Shown here piece by piece: positions 1 to 13,500 of a stretch of 64,000 bases of DNA. Source of the DNA: Pterobdella sp. o SKG-2022. Lineage: Eukaryota > Annelida > Clitellata > Hirudinida > Piscicolidae. The translations under genes were made by a program, and so were the position numbers. Within the stretch, counting starts at the first letter, position 1. Each line of letters begins with the position of its first letter. The stretch covers positions 5,026,200 to 5,090,199 of the forward strand of contig OZ038321.1 of the NCBI GenBank assembly GCA_964035795.1. The letters are read 5' to 3'. The notes under the pieces were generated by a model. It was given only the letters and a program-made list of their open reading frames with translations, was not told where the DNA came from and searched no databases.

Positions 1-1738
1 AGTTGCTTTCCAGTGCTAGTTAGCTTAGTACTACTATTGAATGCATCTAAAAGTATCTGATATTAAAAATAACTATTATATTGCTTTTATTATTTTTAAC
101 TATTATTATTCATTAATGCTTAATTTTTAAATTATTTTTGTTTTTTTTTCAATTTTTTTAAACCTATGAGGATCACGAAATATTTTAATAGTTATTGTTC
201 GATAGAAACTTCTCGAAGTGCCCCCCTCAATTAAACCAGCACGGTAAGCTTGTGGAGAGAGGATGGTTGGCTGTATGGCCACTTGAAGAAAAAAATTATT
301 CTCATGCTTCTGTTTGTTTTTCTACGTATGTATGGCTGTGCGTGTGTTTATTCTGCTTGCTTGGTTTCATATGACTGATTTTTTTGTTTGAATTATTAAG
401 GGATTGTGTAGTGCTGGTATGTTTGTTTTCATGTTCCCGATGGTTGTTGGAGTATCGTTTTATGACAGCATTATTCTATATTTCTTTATTAATGTGCTAT
501 TATATATTTTATTATTGCATCGGTCGAGGCAGGAAAGTATGCGATGTGAGGTTTGCTTTTATCTCGAAGATAAGCGTTTTGCCGACGATTTCGATAGAGA
601 TTATTGTTTTCACATGAATCACTTGCAATGATAGAAACATGAGAGTATATGTTTCAAGCAAGTAAATTATGAAAAATGATGCTTTTATTAAGAAGAAATC
701 TTAAGAAGTTAGTGTCCATATTTAAACGTAATCATTCTTTATCTTTTCTTTATTCACATTTAATGCTTTTATTGATTTTCTTATATAATTATCTGTTGGA
801 GACAGTATGTGTTTCTATTTTAAGCAGTATATAATTAATGTAGAAATGTAATACTATTAATAGTATCAATATCATGACAACTATTGTTTTATTTTCACCC
901 AATATTTCTTATTTTGATCCATAATATTATTCTCAATCAAAAACGTGTTTTAAACCCTCACTAAACATAACTGTAAATTCAATTGTTTACCTGAAATAAT
1001 AAGTCAAAACATTAGGTCTCATGTTTTTCAAATCATCATTTTTTAATGTAACCAAATATGTTTTACAATGTATATGTTTCACAAGATGAATAGCATGAAA
1101 TTTGGTAATTTGCACTGAACATTCTCCGAAAATAATTCATTTATCTGTACTTCAGATTTCTTAGATCTTTTTAAAATAAGTAATTTTACATATAATTAAT
1201 ATACATTTTCTCTTGATAAATACAAGAGATATAAAAATTATAATTTATAAACCGATTCTTTATTGATCAAACTGGACTTACATAAAGCTTTTTAATTAAT
1301 ATTAAGCTATGAAGATTATAGACAAGAAGACGTAAAAGTTACAACAATATAGATATGACCTTATCAGTTGCAACAACGTGCACTGAGAGATTGCGGTTGA
1401 AAACGCACTTAAAAACATTGAAATCACGTGTCTGTAGGTTTAAGAATTAATTATATTTAAAAAACTTTTTTTTGTTCACGATAAAGCAAGACCAGGGTTT
1501 TTAATTCAAAAATTCAAATGCGAATATCAGAAACACTAACTCTGTATTTATATTCGCGCTCAGAATAGATTTTTCACCTGAAATTTTTCTCATTTAATGC
1601 TCATCTGAAAATTTTTTGTTTGAAAAAAAATTTCAAATATAACTTCATATCTTTTTATATTAAAAATACATTCATTTTCAAATCCAAAGCAAATTCTTCC
1701 ATCACCCACTCTCAACACAATATCAAACCAACCCCCAG
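1..1738. other. No recognisable gene; upstream/intronic DNA of the ephrin gene
   Basis: AT-rich DNA with no exon I can support. The ephrin model needs an upstream exon with the signal peptide and the start of the receptor-binding domain, ending in phase 2. I looked for it here and did not find it, so it probably lies outside the window. Open frames around 384-631 encode hydrophobic peptides but show no family resemblance. Confidence 0.5.
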
Positions 1739-4481
1739 CTTCAAGACGGGCAAAACTCTGCCAGTAATTGAAGTAAAATTATCCGATGAAGTAGACTTTG
1801 TGTGCCCCTTCTATCACAACAGACCTACCCTGCCTGAGTACTACATCATTCACAGGGTATGTCTAACCAATGGATGTTGTAACTGAATAAGTAAATTTAC
1901 CTGGTGAATCATAAGAACAAAACAAAAATTCAAAATACTTATTGTGAAAAAGCTTCAAAATATAATTAATAAAATAAATTATCTTTATACAAAAACAATT
2001 CAAAGCAAACGCTTTTATAAACTGAATAACAAAAAGCTTTTTGAACTTAATCGATATTGTAACTAACGCCAAATATTTTTATTTATACGAACTTCAACTG
2101 AACATCTGAGTTTTTTATTCAGACTACCGTGCAATTTACAAACGTAATTATATGGCTTTCGTTGAACTCTACAGAGTAGTACTTTGTTGTTTAGTTTCAA
2201 AATCCTTACATTTATTCTTAATGGCCAATATCTTCTTTAAATCCATGAATTGTGATAACTCAATAAAATCTTTTGCTTACAAGCACTTCAAATAAATACG
2301 AAAACACATTAGTTTCCAAAAGTTATTGTTATATGTTTGTAGAGGAGATATTGATAATGTTTACGGATCAGAAGAAGGTGTTTGACAGAATTATTAAGGT
2401 GCCACCTTTCACAACTCCCTAACCTTTAGATTCATAATGGAATTCTTTAATTGATATCTCTCAAACAAAACAATATATTCAAAAAGCAGATTTTTATAAT
2501 CGAGATGTAGCAATTGATTATGTCAATAAAATTAATTATAAGCTTACAAAGTGAATGCAAGGCTTACTTCCAAGAAACTAAATGAAGTTTTTACGCGGAA
2601 AGCGTGCTCTTGCAACAATTGCATGAAAACAAAAGTTAAATTCATTCAGCTGTTGTTGAACTCATTTGCTCTTATGGTAACTGTTGTTTTAACAAGTCTT
2701 TGAAGTTTCAGAACGCTTATTAATTTTAAATGGGGTTAAAAAAGGTTAAGAACACTTCAAAATGAGTAATGACACAAGTTTCCAGCTATTAACTTGGAAT
2801 AAGCTAATTTAAGAGAATGAAATTGTTTAATAGATTTAAAAATTTGAAGTGATGCACTGATAATTTTGGTCAAACTTTATAAAGAAATAACAAAATAACT
2901 GTGATAAAATAAGACAATATACGGAATGAATGAATTTAATATCAAAAAGTCCATTGTAATCTATTCCGAAGAAAACATTAAAATTTGAATTGAACATAAG
3001 CATGAAAAGCATGGATAGCATTAATGTTGTACCATCTTCAACACAGACCCCCATTTATCAAGCCATCTAATCTTGATAAGAAAAGCAAGTACGATAAGAA
3101 TTATCACGAAATGCAAAGATTTTTATTGGAATTCTAGGCGATATTAGTTTTGAGCCTTAAAACCTTATATTGGATGCTGATTTATGGTAACGAACTAGTC
3201 CTCATTAAAAAATTTAAAAGTTTTCGCTTGCTTAAAAATAAGATTATTTTTGAAAATTAATTCAAAATTTGCATTATAGGGTTTAAGAAGTGCATACTCA
3301 AAATAATCTGATTATATATAAGGTTTCAACTCTATATCTTGGTTGTAATATTTAAGTTAATTCGGACTTCAAGTTTCAATATAGATTCCTAATCTTTATA
3401 TTTGGCATTCTCGTATGATCTGATGCATTATATGGCTGGAGGTCTGATAACTATTACATATAAGTTTACTCTGCATAACACATAGAACTCAAGTATTATT
3501 AGAACGTACCACCCTCCCAACATAAATACGAGGCGAAATTAATCAACTTATAAATATAATAATGCTGTTATGACTACCATTATAGAATCGAACCCAGTGC
3601 TTCATTACAGACAAAACTAGCTCACAAATATGGTGTTTGTTATTAAATATGTTGTCAATTCTACATGATCCTGTGTGATGGCTTCTTAACAATTTCAGGA
3701 TCATTGCACATCAGTTTAATGAAGAATAATGAAACCAGCTCATAAATTGAATTCATAGGAAAAAATTCATTGAAAAATTTATATTGAAATGATGATAACT
3801 TATAAAGAAGAAAAACACAAAACATGAAGCAAGTTGATAACTGTGTGGATTTGAACTGACAAGAAAAGGTTTAAGCTCGCAGCAAACAGTATATCTATAA
3901 ATATATCTGTATAATAACTAGAGTTACGAGATCGAAGCAGTTTCCGAGATAATTAAAAAGCAATTAAAATTGATGAAGACAAATAAACAGTCTGTTTAGA
4001 TATCGCATTGACAAAACACTATGCAAAAAAAGCCATAGTGTATTTTTGAAAATTTATAGGTCTTTCTTATATTGATACGAGAATAGATCCATTCAGTATA
4101 AAACAATGTCACAAAATAACTCAAATGCATCTTTTAGAAAATTTTTCAGTAAAAACTTTTAAAAATTTTTTTTCAAGAAAATATATTTTTAAAAAAATAT
4201 ATTATTTATTTGTTTTTCTTCAACTAATATTCTAATAAAACAACCATAAATCTAAAATTAAGCATATGAAATGCGATATAGTGAGTGTTTGGATGTTGTA
4301 GGTATTAGCTTCAACAATGTTTCTATCGAATACCCCATACAGGGCAATAATTGTTGCACTCAAAGCAGCCAATACAAATTAAGCACAGTCAAGCAATGCT
4401 GGAATTAAAAAATTAATTTAATGACAGGAATAAAGAAACTCCCGCTTCTTTTAACCATTATGCATTTTATAATGTTATAAC

Positions 4482-4573
<92 letters not shown>

Positions 4574-7500
4574 GAAAAAATATGATTTGAAAAATTTTTT
4601 AATTCTGCTTTATTCTGGGTGCTCAATTCTAGGGTTTAATGCCCCCAAACTAATAAAGCGCCTTGTTTATTGTATTAATTTTCTGAATATTTCTTAGGCT
4701 TTTTTGTTTCGGTTTAAAATTTTTAAAACAATAAATTTCCTTCTTTAAAAGTCGTTGCTATCTTAATTGTCTTCATAAAAAGTTTAAATTTAGTTTCTGT
4801 TATAAAACTTTTGTATGCTCTATGCTATATTTTACAACGTGACATCTCAATCATCACCCACAAGTTGCCATGAAATTCAAAATATTTTGTAAGATTGTGT
4901 GAAAAATGTCTTTTTAAGTCTTTAAATGATCGTTTCAAAAGAAAAGTGGAAGACTTTGCATTTAAAAACAATACTTCATGGTATATATATTTTGGTATTT
5001 GTGAAATAGGCATATTTGCAGGAATTCAAAATTCTTCAGATTCTTCTTTTAAACGTCTTATATAATTTCTAACAACTGAATTGAAGTTCATAGTAAGAAT
5101 GCACCAAACATTGAAGTTGTATTGAAATTTACACCAAAGGAGAGCAAGATGAAAGAGATGCCGCAATGCAGGTTGATGGGCTTCTAAGTTTTATGAAGAT
5201 AACTTTATCAGAGCACTTGCAAATTGTTTTGCGGAATCAAAGCTCGCGTAATATATTTTGGAAATTGCAAAATTAACCTTTGGGGGTTTCTTAAAAAATT
5301 ACCTTATTTGTTTTCCTAAAGTTTTGCCTAAAAAACTTGAAAACGCTATGTGAAAAATTTTTCATTACTTGTATGCATGTAAGCATCAAAACATTAATTG
5401 ATAAAACAACAAGCGAATAAAAGCATTAAGCAAATTTTTCAAAATTTCTCAAAATTCTCAACTCCTTGGTAATCGTCAAGCCCTGTTAATAAAGTGATAA
5501 TGTAGCATTGAATCGATAAACAAGCGGATCAGACCTTAAGAACCCTTGGTTCTTATTACCCTTGATTTTTCGCTGTGCTTATTGAGGATACATAGCACTG
5601 AACATTTTAATGAAATTGTGAGGTAAACGAACCCAAAGTATTTATTAATCTAAATCACGAAGCTTTTCGTAGGTCTAACTTACATTATCAAGTGACTTGA
5701 ATAGAAAATCTTAAATTTCAGTTTTCAATTTTGAATTAAATTAATATTTTTTTAATCAATTATTTTGAAGAAAATAACGATTAAATCATTTTAAAATTTG
5801 ACGTTTCTTAATAAATAAAATAAAAAAATTACTTATTAATAAAATAAATTTGGAACTTTTCAAGATTGACGAGTGATGAGCGAAATTAAATTTCTATAAA
5901 TTTTCTGATGGGGTTATCACAAGTTATTTCATCAAGCTAGAGGCGTTTAGATGCTGAAAAACTCAATAAAAATATAACAAGGGTATTCATGATATAAGTT
6001 CCTAAATCGAATGTACTCTGAAATATATATTATTTAAACAAAATTCTAAGTCTTCAAAAAAATGTTTTTAAGCAGAAGGTGCATTTAATAGAAAAAATTG
6101 TGGAAAAAATACAAAAAAAACTGAAACTGTATATAAACTGAACTTTTGAAATTAAATACAAAGTACTTCATTAACAATCATCCCTACCATTGGAGACCTT
6201 CAAAAAACCCCCACAGTTTTGTCAAAGTTTTCACAAGATTTCAGCATTTTTTCCTAATATTTATAAAATAAATCTTTAATTTTCACTAAAAACATAAATA
6301 ATCAATTTAAAAAATTAATACAAGGTATTTATTTGAATATAAATAACACGCTTTCTTAACTTAACGCATCTTTTCTACTCTAACTACTCATCTCTCAAAA
6401 TTTTTGTCAAATTTATCAGTTTACTTGCAGCTTTTCAGCAGTTTATCTCTTGCTAGCCTCACTGAATAGTCTCATACAAAAAATTTGATTAATGACTGAT
6501 AATTGCGTCGTTGAGACTCTTTTTGATGGAATTTCAAAGGAATTTAAATAGGTTTTTTGCTGATATTCTTATCTTTCTCAAACGTACAAATCCCATTTAT
6601 TTGAAGCAACGTGTTAGTTATAAATTTTTCTTTTGTCCATTTTCATTAAGCTCGTACATTCATTTCAAGGGTTTCATTGCCTTAATACTCTTTGAAGTTT
6701 TGGAAGCGTAACTTCTTGTTATAAGTTTAACTTATAAATCTTTCATATGCTGAGATAAAACTTCCTCATGAGACGTTGAGAGCAGACCTCAGCATCCATC
6801 ATGCATTGATTAAATTTTTTATTCACTACACCGCTTTAAGACTAGTCTTGTAATTATCGTATTTTATATTTTCATTATTACAAAATGAAATATTAATTTT
6901 ATGTCAATCCATTCAAGTTGATAAAAATGATAAGGCGCTCAAAAGCAGATTCATCCGTGTAACACATGAATTTTCCTCATTGGAAAACAACATCGAAAGC
7001 ATTTTAAACGTGAATATTGAAGATCTTGAGTCAAATGTGGAACCTCATTTAAAGTTTTGCCATAAGAGCAACTTGCTTCAAAAAATACAGTCAATTTATT
7101 CATAAATTCTATTACAAGATGTTCGGTGATCTCATAGCTTATTTATAAAACTATTGTTTGGATGAAGTTTATATAAGAACTTTTAGATTACTTTTAAATA
7201 TCAAACACGTCGAAATAAGACAGCAATGTGTAAAGAATCACAAATGCTACCAGTAATTGGCAATGAAACATTTATGTCTGTCTGTAGATATTATTTCTTA
7301 AATGCTAAGTATCTTAATCACGTATTTCAACAACATTGTAAAGTTTTATTAGCATGTGACGAAAAATATAGAGAATAAATTTAAATATAAAACTACTGTG
7401 TGTATAAGAAAAATATATTCGAACCCTTATGTGACAGTCACAAGTCAGGTATTGATGACAAAATCAAATGGTTAAAAAAAAGATTCGTTAAGTGTTAGCA

Positions 7501-10500
7501 TATTTTAATTCTTTGAGCCAAACATAAATATTCAAATGGAAACACTTTTAGGAGTTTATTTTAGTCCACGAAGCTTAGGCCGGGCGTTTTGGGGAAAATA
7601 ACATTTTAATTCTTCGAGCCAAGTATAAATACAAGTATTTGTTAGCATATGATAATAAAAAATAAAAATTCGATAAATATCCTTTTAAATCATTAAAAAC
7701 ATTTTCTTAAATGTTACAATATGAGTCAAATTTTTGACTTGATATCTTACTTCCGTATGAATATTTTATAAAATTTGTAAAGAATATAAGTTAATTGCTG
7801 AGGTAAGGTTAGCATTGGACTGTATGAATCTCTTTAAAACTGCATTCGAACACTGCAAGGAAATTTTTAATATTTTTTATGGCATTTTTGATATTTTTTG
7901 ATATTTTTAAGAATATGAATATATTAATATTAGTTTTTATACTTCACTTGGTATTGTGCGTTCGACTTACGAAAAGATTTTGGTTATTCAGTTAATAACA
8001 GTTTATGGTTTCAATTTATTCTTATCAAGCTTAGTAAGTTATTCAGAAATATATTTTATTTGTGTAAATACAAAAAGTATAGCAGGTTATCTTGAAGCCG
8101 CATGAATTTAATCACCAGACCACATTGATAATGCTTCGGCTGCGGCAAATGAATGATAATGAAACAATTATGGCTTCCATTATAACTGTTACAAAATCAA
8201 TATAATTTTAGAACACTAGTAAGTTTATTAAGATACGAAGCTTTTCGTTAACAACGTAACATTTTCAAGTATGAGAAACCGTTTTAATAAACTTACTAGT
8301 GTTCTGAAATTATATTCATTTTACGGTTTGGCTTTTGAAAAAATCATTATGTTACAAAATCATTAATTAAATAAGTAAATATGTGTTGTTTTTTAAAAAT
8401 ATAAAGATTTATTAGTTATTTAATGAGTGCTAGTTTTATTTAATTTTCACCCTACATTAAAGAGCCAAATAATATTTGAAAAGTTAATATTCTGAGCATG
8501 TTTTAAAAATTTTAAAATTATTGAGTGCATTAAAATGAAAGATTTCCGCGAAAACAATTTTAAAGTTAAAATTGCTTCTCAAATAACTGATATTAAAGTG
8601 ATTTTCTCAAGTTTCTTGTTTTTCAAATTCAAATTTTTATGTTTAATGCTTGAAACCAAATGACTGTTTTATAAAATTTCCTTTTATACCAATGTTCCAA
8701 TACTGTGTGACAATACTTCTAAAAAATTTTATTTCTAAAACAATATTTTTTAATTGAAACAATTCAAGTTGATATTAGTTTAAAAGCCCTTTTCCTAAAT
8801 GAGTCTTTTTTAACTACCATACATAAGATTAAAAAAATTATTTTTTCAAGCCTTAGTTTTTTAAACTTTATTTAAAATTTTTATATTATAGATTAGAATT
8901 TCAGCATAAATTTTGAATGTTTTGTGAAAGTCTCAATAGTTTTGGACGTATTTGTAAGTTATTATTTTTCAGAGACATTTTTAGTCTCTATAAGTTATCA
9001 ATAAAAGATTTGTTCAATATGATAATAATTCTCATTAAATTAAATTTAGAAACTTTGAATGGCAATCAAAAATATCGAAAGTTCCACGTAAGGTTATTTA
9101 TTTCAAAAAATTAAAAATTCTAATCAAATTGTCTATCAAAAAACCCAGCACATATGTTAAACATGTAACATGACTTAAATAAATAATTATTCAATTCAAA
9201 TAAAACCTCCCTCATTCAATCTCTCATATAAATAAACATTTTAAATTCGAAAGGATGATCCGGTTGGTGCAAAAACCATATTATGTATTTAATGCATGTT
9301 TATCATGTTCATTCTTTTGCTTCTCAAGTGCTCTGTTGTAAACGGAATTAAAAATGGTTTATATTTTAATTATCGTTTCAGTGAGAAGTTAAAATCTGTT
9401 TCTATGAGCCTTTTTGCGAAACAAGTTTTTTAAAATTCCACAACAGCAATTAATATATGGTAGAATTTCTTAAATTTGTAGTTTTCGAAGCTATCTCAAC
9501 TATGGATTTCTTCAAAGATACCCATGAAGACTAAATGGAAGTACGGTTATTGAATTTCAAAGTGATACCTAGAGAAGCTTGTTGAGTGGCCAAGTGGAGT
9601 TATAACGTGATGAAGCATAAGGGAGCTCACATTGAGTATATTATATGGATGCCTGACTCAAATATTCTCTTGAAAATTCTTCCATCATACGTTAAAACTT
9701 TATCCTTCAAACTGTAGTGTGTTTCACAATTATAAGCAAATCAACAGTGTAATAGCACTAGAAGTGATAGTGAAAAACCGATTATGATACTATTTATACA
9801 AAAAACATTCATAGTAAACCTATAACAATATGAGTTGAATGAGAACGTTTAGGGGTTAGTCTACAGAGACTCATAGGCCACCCGTAAAACTCCTCTGTAA
9901 ATCTTTTAAAATCCACGAAGAAAATCTTTTGATTATGAAAAAATGTCAGTGAGAAAATGTATGCCCGAATTAGCAGAGATGTGGAAATTTTTGTCTGTAG
10001 GAGGTTGAATGGTGTGAAATGGGAGTTTATTGTGTAGATGGGTTAATGAGTCGGCATCGCTAAAGGTGGTTTGAAAGTGATAATGGTCGTTGCAATTCTT
10101 TTTTTGAAACAATAGTTTTTTTATTTCAAACAAGTTGTTTTTTACGAAACGGCAGAATTAAAACAAAAGTTAAATGATTTAAGATAGCTTAAATTAACTT
10201 TTGCTTATTAGTATTATAAAGGCTTAGAAAAAAATAACGCTTTGTATAGACTTTAATTTCATTGGAAAATTATGAAATAAAATAAAAACAATATCGAACG
10301 TAAGAAATGCATATAACAGTAACTTCCAACATGACCACGAGAACAGAATTAAACTTGACTTGGACACATTACGACCAAAAAACGTGTGGTCTTTCGCGGC
10401 CCGGAGATGAAACCAACTTCAAAAACTTTAGAATCTAATTATTTGGCTTGTAGGCAAATTAGTTTCAATGTGCAAAATCACTTTTAAACTTAGTACAAAG

Positions 10501-13500
10501 AAACTTTGGGTTTAACTGCAACTAAAAAAATACACGTATTAAAATTAATACAAGACAACAAAAAATATGAGTATAATGACCTCAAAATTAATTCAATAAC
10601 TTGAAACAGACTTTGCTGTCTAGTATCGCACATCACTTTATGCTCATTTCCACTAATACGTGTATAAATGTGTTATAGAAACCAAAAGTAAACTTATAAC
10701 GTGAGGCGTTGGAAGTGGCCTTTACAACCAACGTCTAAAGTCAAAAGTTCAGACCACTTGAAGCTTTCTTGGGTGAGCATCACTTATCAAAAAAACTAGA
10801 AAAACCAGGAAAGTGAGCGATAAATCAAATACTTGATAAATACGCAAATTTGAAAGAATTCTTCAATAAATCAAGCATGTAGAGGCATTTGTCAATAAAA
10901 CTTGTCCAATACTTGATTGAACTAACTTGGAAACTTTTCTTCTGACACTATAATCATCGTCTTTTGTGTTTTTTTTTGGTTTTTTAAAATGAAATTGAAT
11001 CATTTCATATACATAGAATAAAAATAATTTTTAATTTCACTTGATAAATTGATTATGGTTGTGTTAATCTAAATAATATGATATGAAAATCCATTGTTTC
11101 AAACAATTTGATTAAAAATACAAATTGTATCAGTAACTCAAACGAAAGTTTTACACTTCAACAAATTTAAATTTTAAAAGAAGATAAATAAAACACCATT
11201 CGAAATAGCAAGGTAGTTAATCAAGAGAAAACACAACAAGATTAAATTTACCATGTTAAGTTTATATTTGTTGTTAGCGGGTTTTAATGTCATTAAGACC
11301 TTAAACCTTATAAAATAAAAGTTTAAGACAATGGATCTATAAAAATTCTTTTACCAATTCTAAAAGTTTATGGTTATAACTTGAATCTCAACACCACACC
11401 GAAATAAATAGAAGAAACTACGAACATGCACCACTCAAAAATAAATTGATGAAACTGAATAAACATGAAAGATACGTGAAACTAAAAAAATTGTTTTTTC
11501 ACTTTTTATAAAAGAAAATATAAATCAAAAGTTTTTGATATAATTATATCTGATAGACAAAAAATATTGTTTCAACTTTGAGAGATTCACAGCCTATAAT
11601 AACAATATTAAAATATTATAGCTAGAGCAGCAGGTATTCTTGACATATGTTTGAAGTCAGAGATTTGTGGTTTCAAAAAGTACTTGATGTTTTTGTAAAT
11701 ATTATTTTAAACAATGGTTCATTAAACTCTTCAAGCCAGGAGTTGAAACCGTAGTTTTTGAAATCCTGTCACTATGGTAATAATATAATAAAATTTTTAA
11801 AATTAGATAGAACATGTTTGTCAAACTTCAAACTCTACAAAATTATTGAGACCTGCTTCTTCTTCCCCCACCTGCTTGCAATACTGAAATGGAATGCTTT
11901 GAAACTTTCTATTTCGACTTGCACTCGTCTTTTAAATTAGACATTATTGTTATTTGTTAACTGTATGCACTGTGGGGTATGAGTGCCATTGGAAATATTG
12001 GATCTTTTGAAAAAGAAAAGTTTGGAAATAACTCAGCTTAGTACAAACACATACTAACTAAAACGAAAACTGTCTGAACTAGCTTTTTAATTAATTTTAA
12101 ACAAAAAAATGTCTTAAATTAATTAAATTTCAATATTTAATTGAATTTCTAAAAAATCAAAGAATACATTAAAACGTTACAAGCATGAAATGATTGAAGC
12201 TAGACAAGTGGTTGCGAGGCAACTGAAAGCTTTGTTACGTTTTTGAAAACCTACCAAGGTAGAATACTACCTGAATTCCAAATCAAAGTCTGAATGTCTT
12301 TTAATCTTCCTGGCAATCGTGATATATATTTAAATTGTGGTGATAATCATCATCTTTTCAAAAGTTCAAAACACGTGAGTTTTCAATAGCTTTTTTACAG
12401 CCTGTAACTTGTAATTACTACTATGGTGGTGGTGATCACTGATGTTTTGGGGCATAAGATGAAAAAAAATTAATACATTAGTTACCTAAGGATGATATAG
12501 AAAATTTACTGGAATGTTTCATCTCAATAAGACTTTAAAATTACATCGAGTTTTTATGATTCACGAAAACAGCATTGGTTCCATTATGAAAAATTTCGGT
12601 TAAATCCATAATAATATCATACAAAGCTTCACATTGACCACCTGGTACCCAAAGGTTGACGAAGAGAGCTATAGCAAGTGCAGACTGAAGAGCAAGGACA
12701 AGCACAAGAGCATGATTCTCAACTGCTCCACACCATTCCTCCCTAAGAGGTTTGTACATTCAGTACTTTTATACAGTCTTCAGTTTTTATTAGTACATTT
12801 ATAGACTAATTATTTCAAAATTTCTGAGAACCTTTTTCTCTCTTTGAAATACTATTCATGAAACTTTTCTTATATGTTTGGTTGATAATTTCAAAATTCA
12901 AACATATTTAAAACGCCTACAAAGTTTTTACATTAAAAATTGGAAATCTGGGATGGAAGATTAAAGTTGCACCCATGTATTCTGCATAGAACATTTATGA
13001 ACTAATGTTAATTCGCATCCGCCAATCATTTTATTTTGCTGATATATTTCTACTTTCCTGTTTCAGCATTCACTAACTTTTGAAATTTTAATTAGCCAAA
13101 AGCCTTGATAGATGGCATTTGTTAACATTATAAGTGAAAGAATTAGTAACATATTTACTCAAGTTGTACAAAGCAATATAAAGAAAGAAAAACGTGTGCT
13201 CAATAGTATTGAAACACACATTTTCTTGATTCCGATATAAATTCGATTTTTTACGTTATAGATTTAATCAGTTTTTGCACCGATATTTACTGCTTTTGTA
13301 AGCATTTGTTATGTGTCTCATTGCCACCCTCAATTTATCTATCTTCGCTTTCTTGAAAAATGAATAGGTTCTGTTACAAATTAAATAACATGAATATGCA
13401 AAGAATGTTTAATTTTTGTATAACGCTTTAATTTTATTCAAAAACCTTTCATAACTCATCTATACAAATACTCACAAATCTATGCAGCTTTTTATTAGAC

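Larger units (their letters stand above)
1857..12654 (+). other. Ephrin intron of 10.8 kb
   Basis: Opens with GTATGT and closes with CCCAAAG before the VDEESYSKC exon. It contains a TAA microsatellite (4483-4573), fold-back element copies (5656-5700 and 8200-8349) and otherwise AT-rich unique DNA. An 84-codon open frame without a start codon (6854-7105) is the longest unexplained open stretch noticed on the + strand. No other gene is supported. Confidence 0.7.

Noticed and set aside
384..631. Hydrophobic overlapping open frames near the left edge, considered as the missing ephrin signal peptide exon
   Set aside because: No W-N ephrin start motif, no phase 2 donor in a suitable place, and several hydrophobic segments rather than one signal peptide.
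2350..2400. Short + frame MFTDQKKVFDRII resembling the LINE motif F-x-D-F-x-K-A-F-D-R
   Set aside because: Only about 13 residues with nothing matching on either side.
4405..4626. Open frame with about 30 consecutive leucines
   Set aside because: Product of the (TAA)n array; no protein features outside the repeat.
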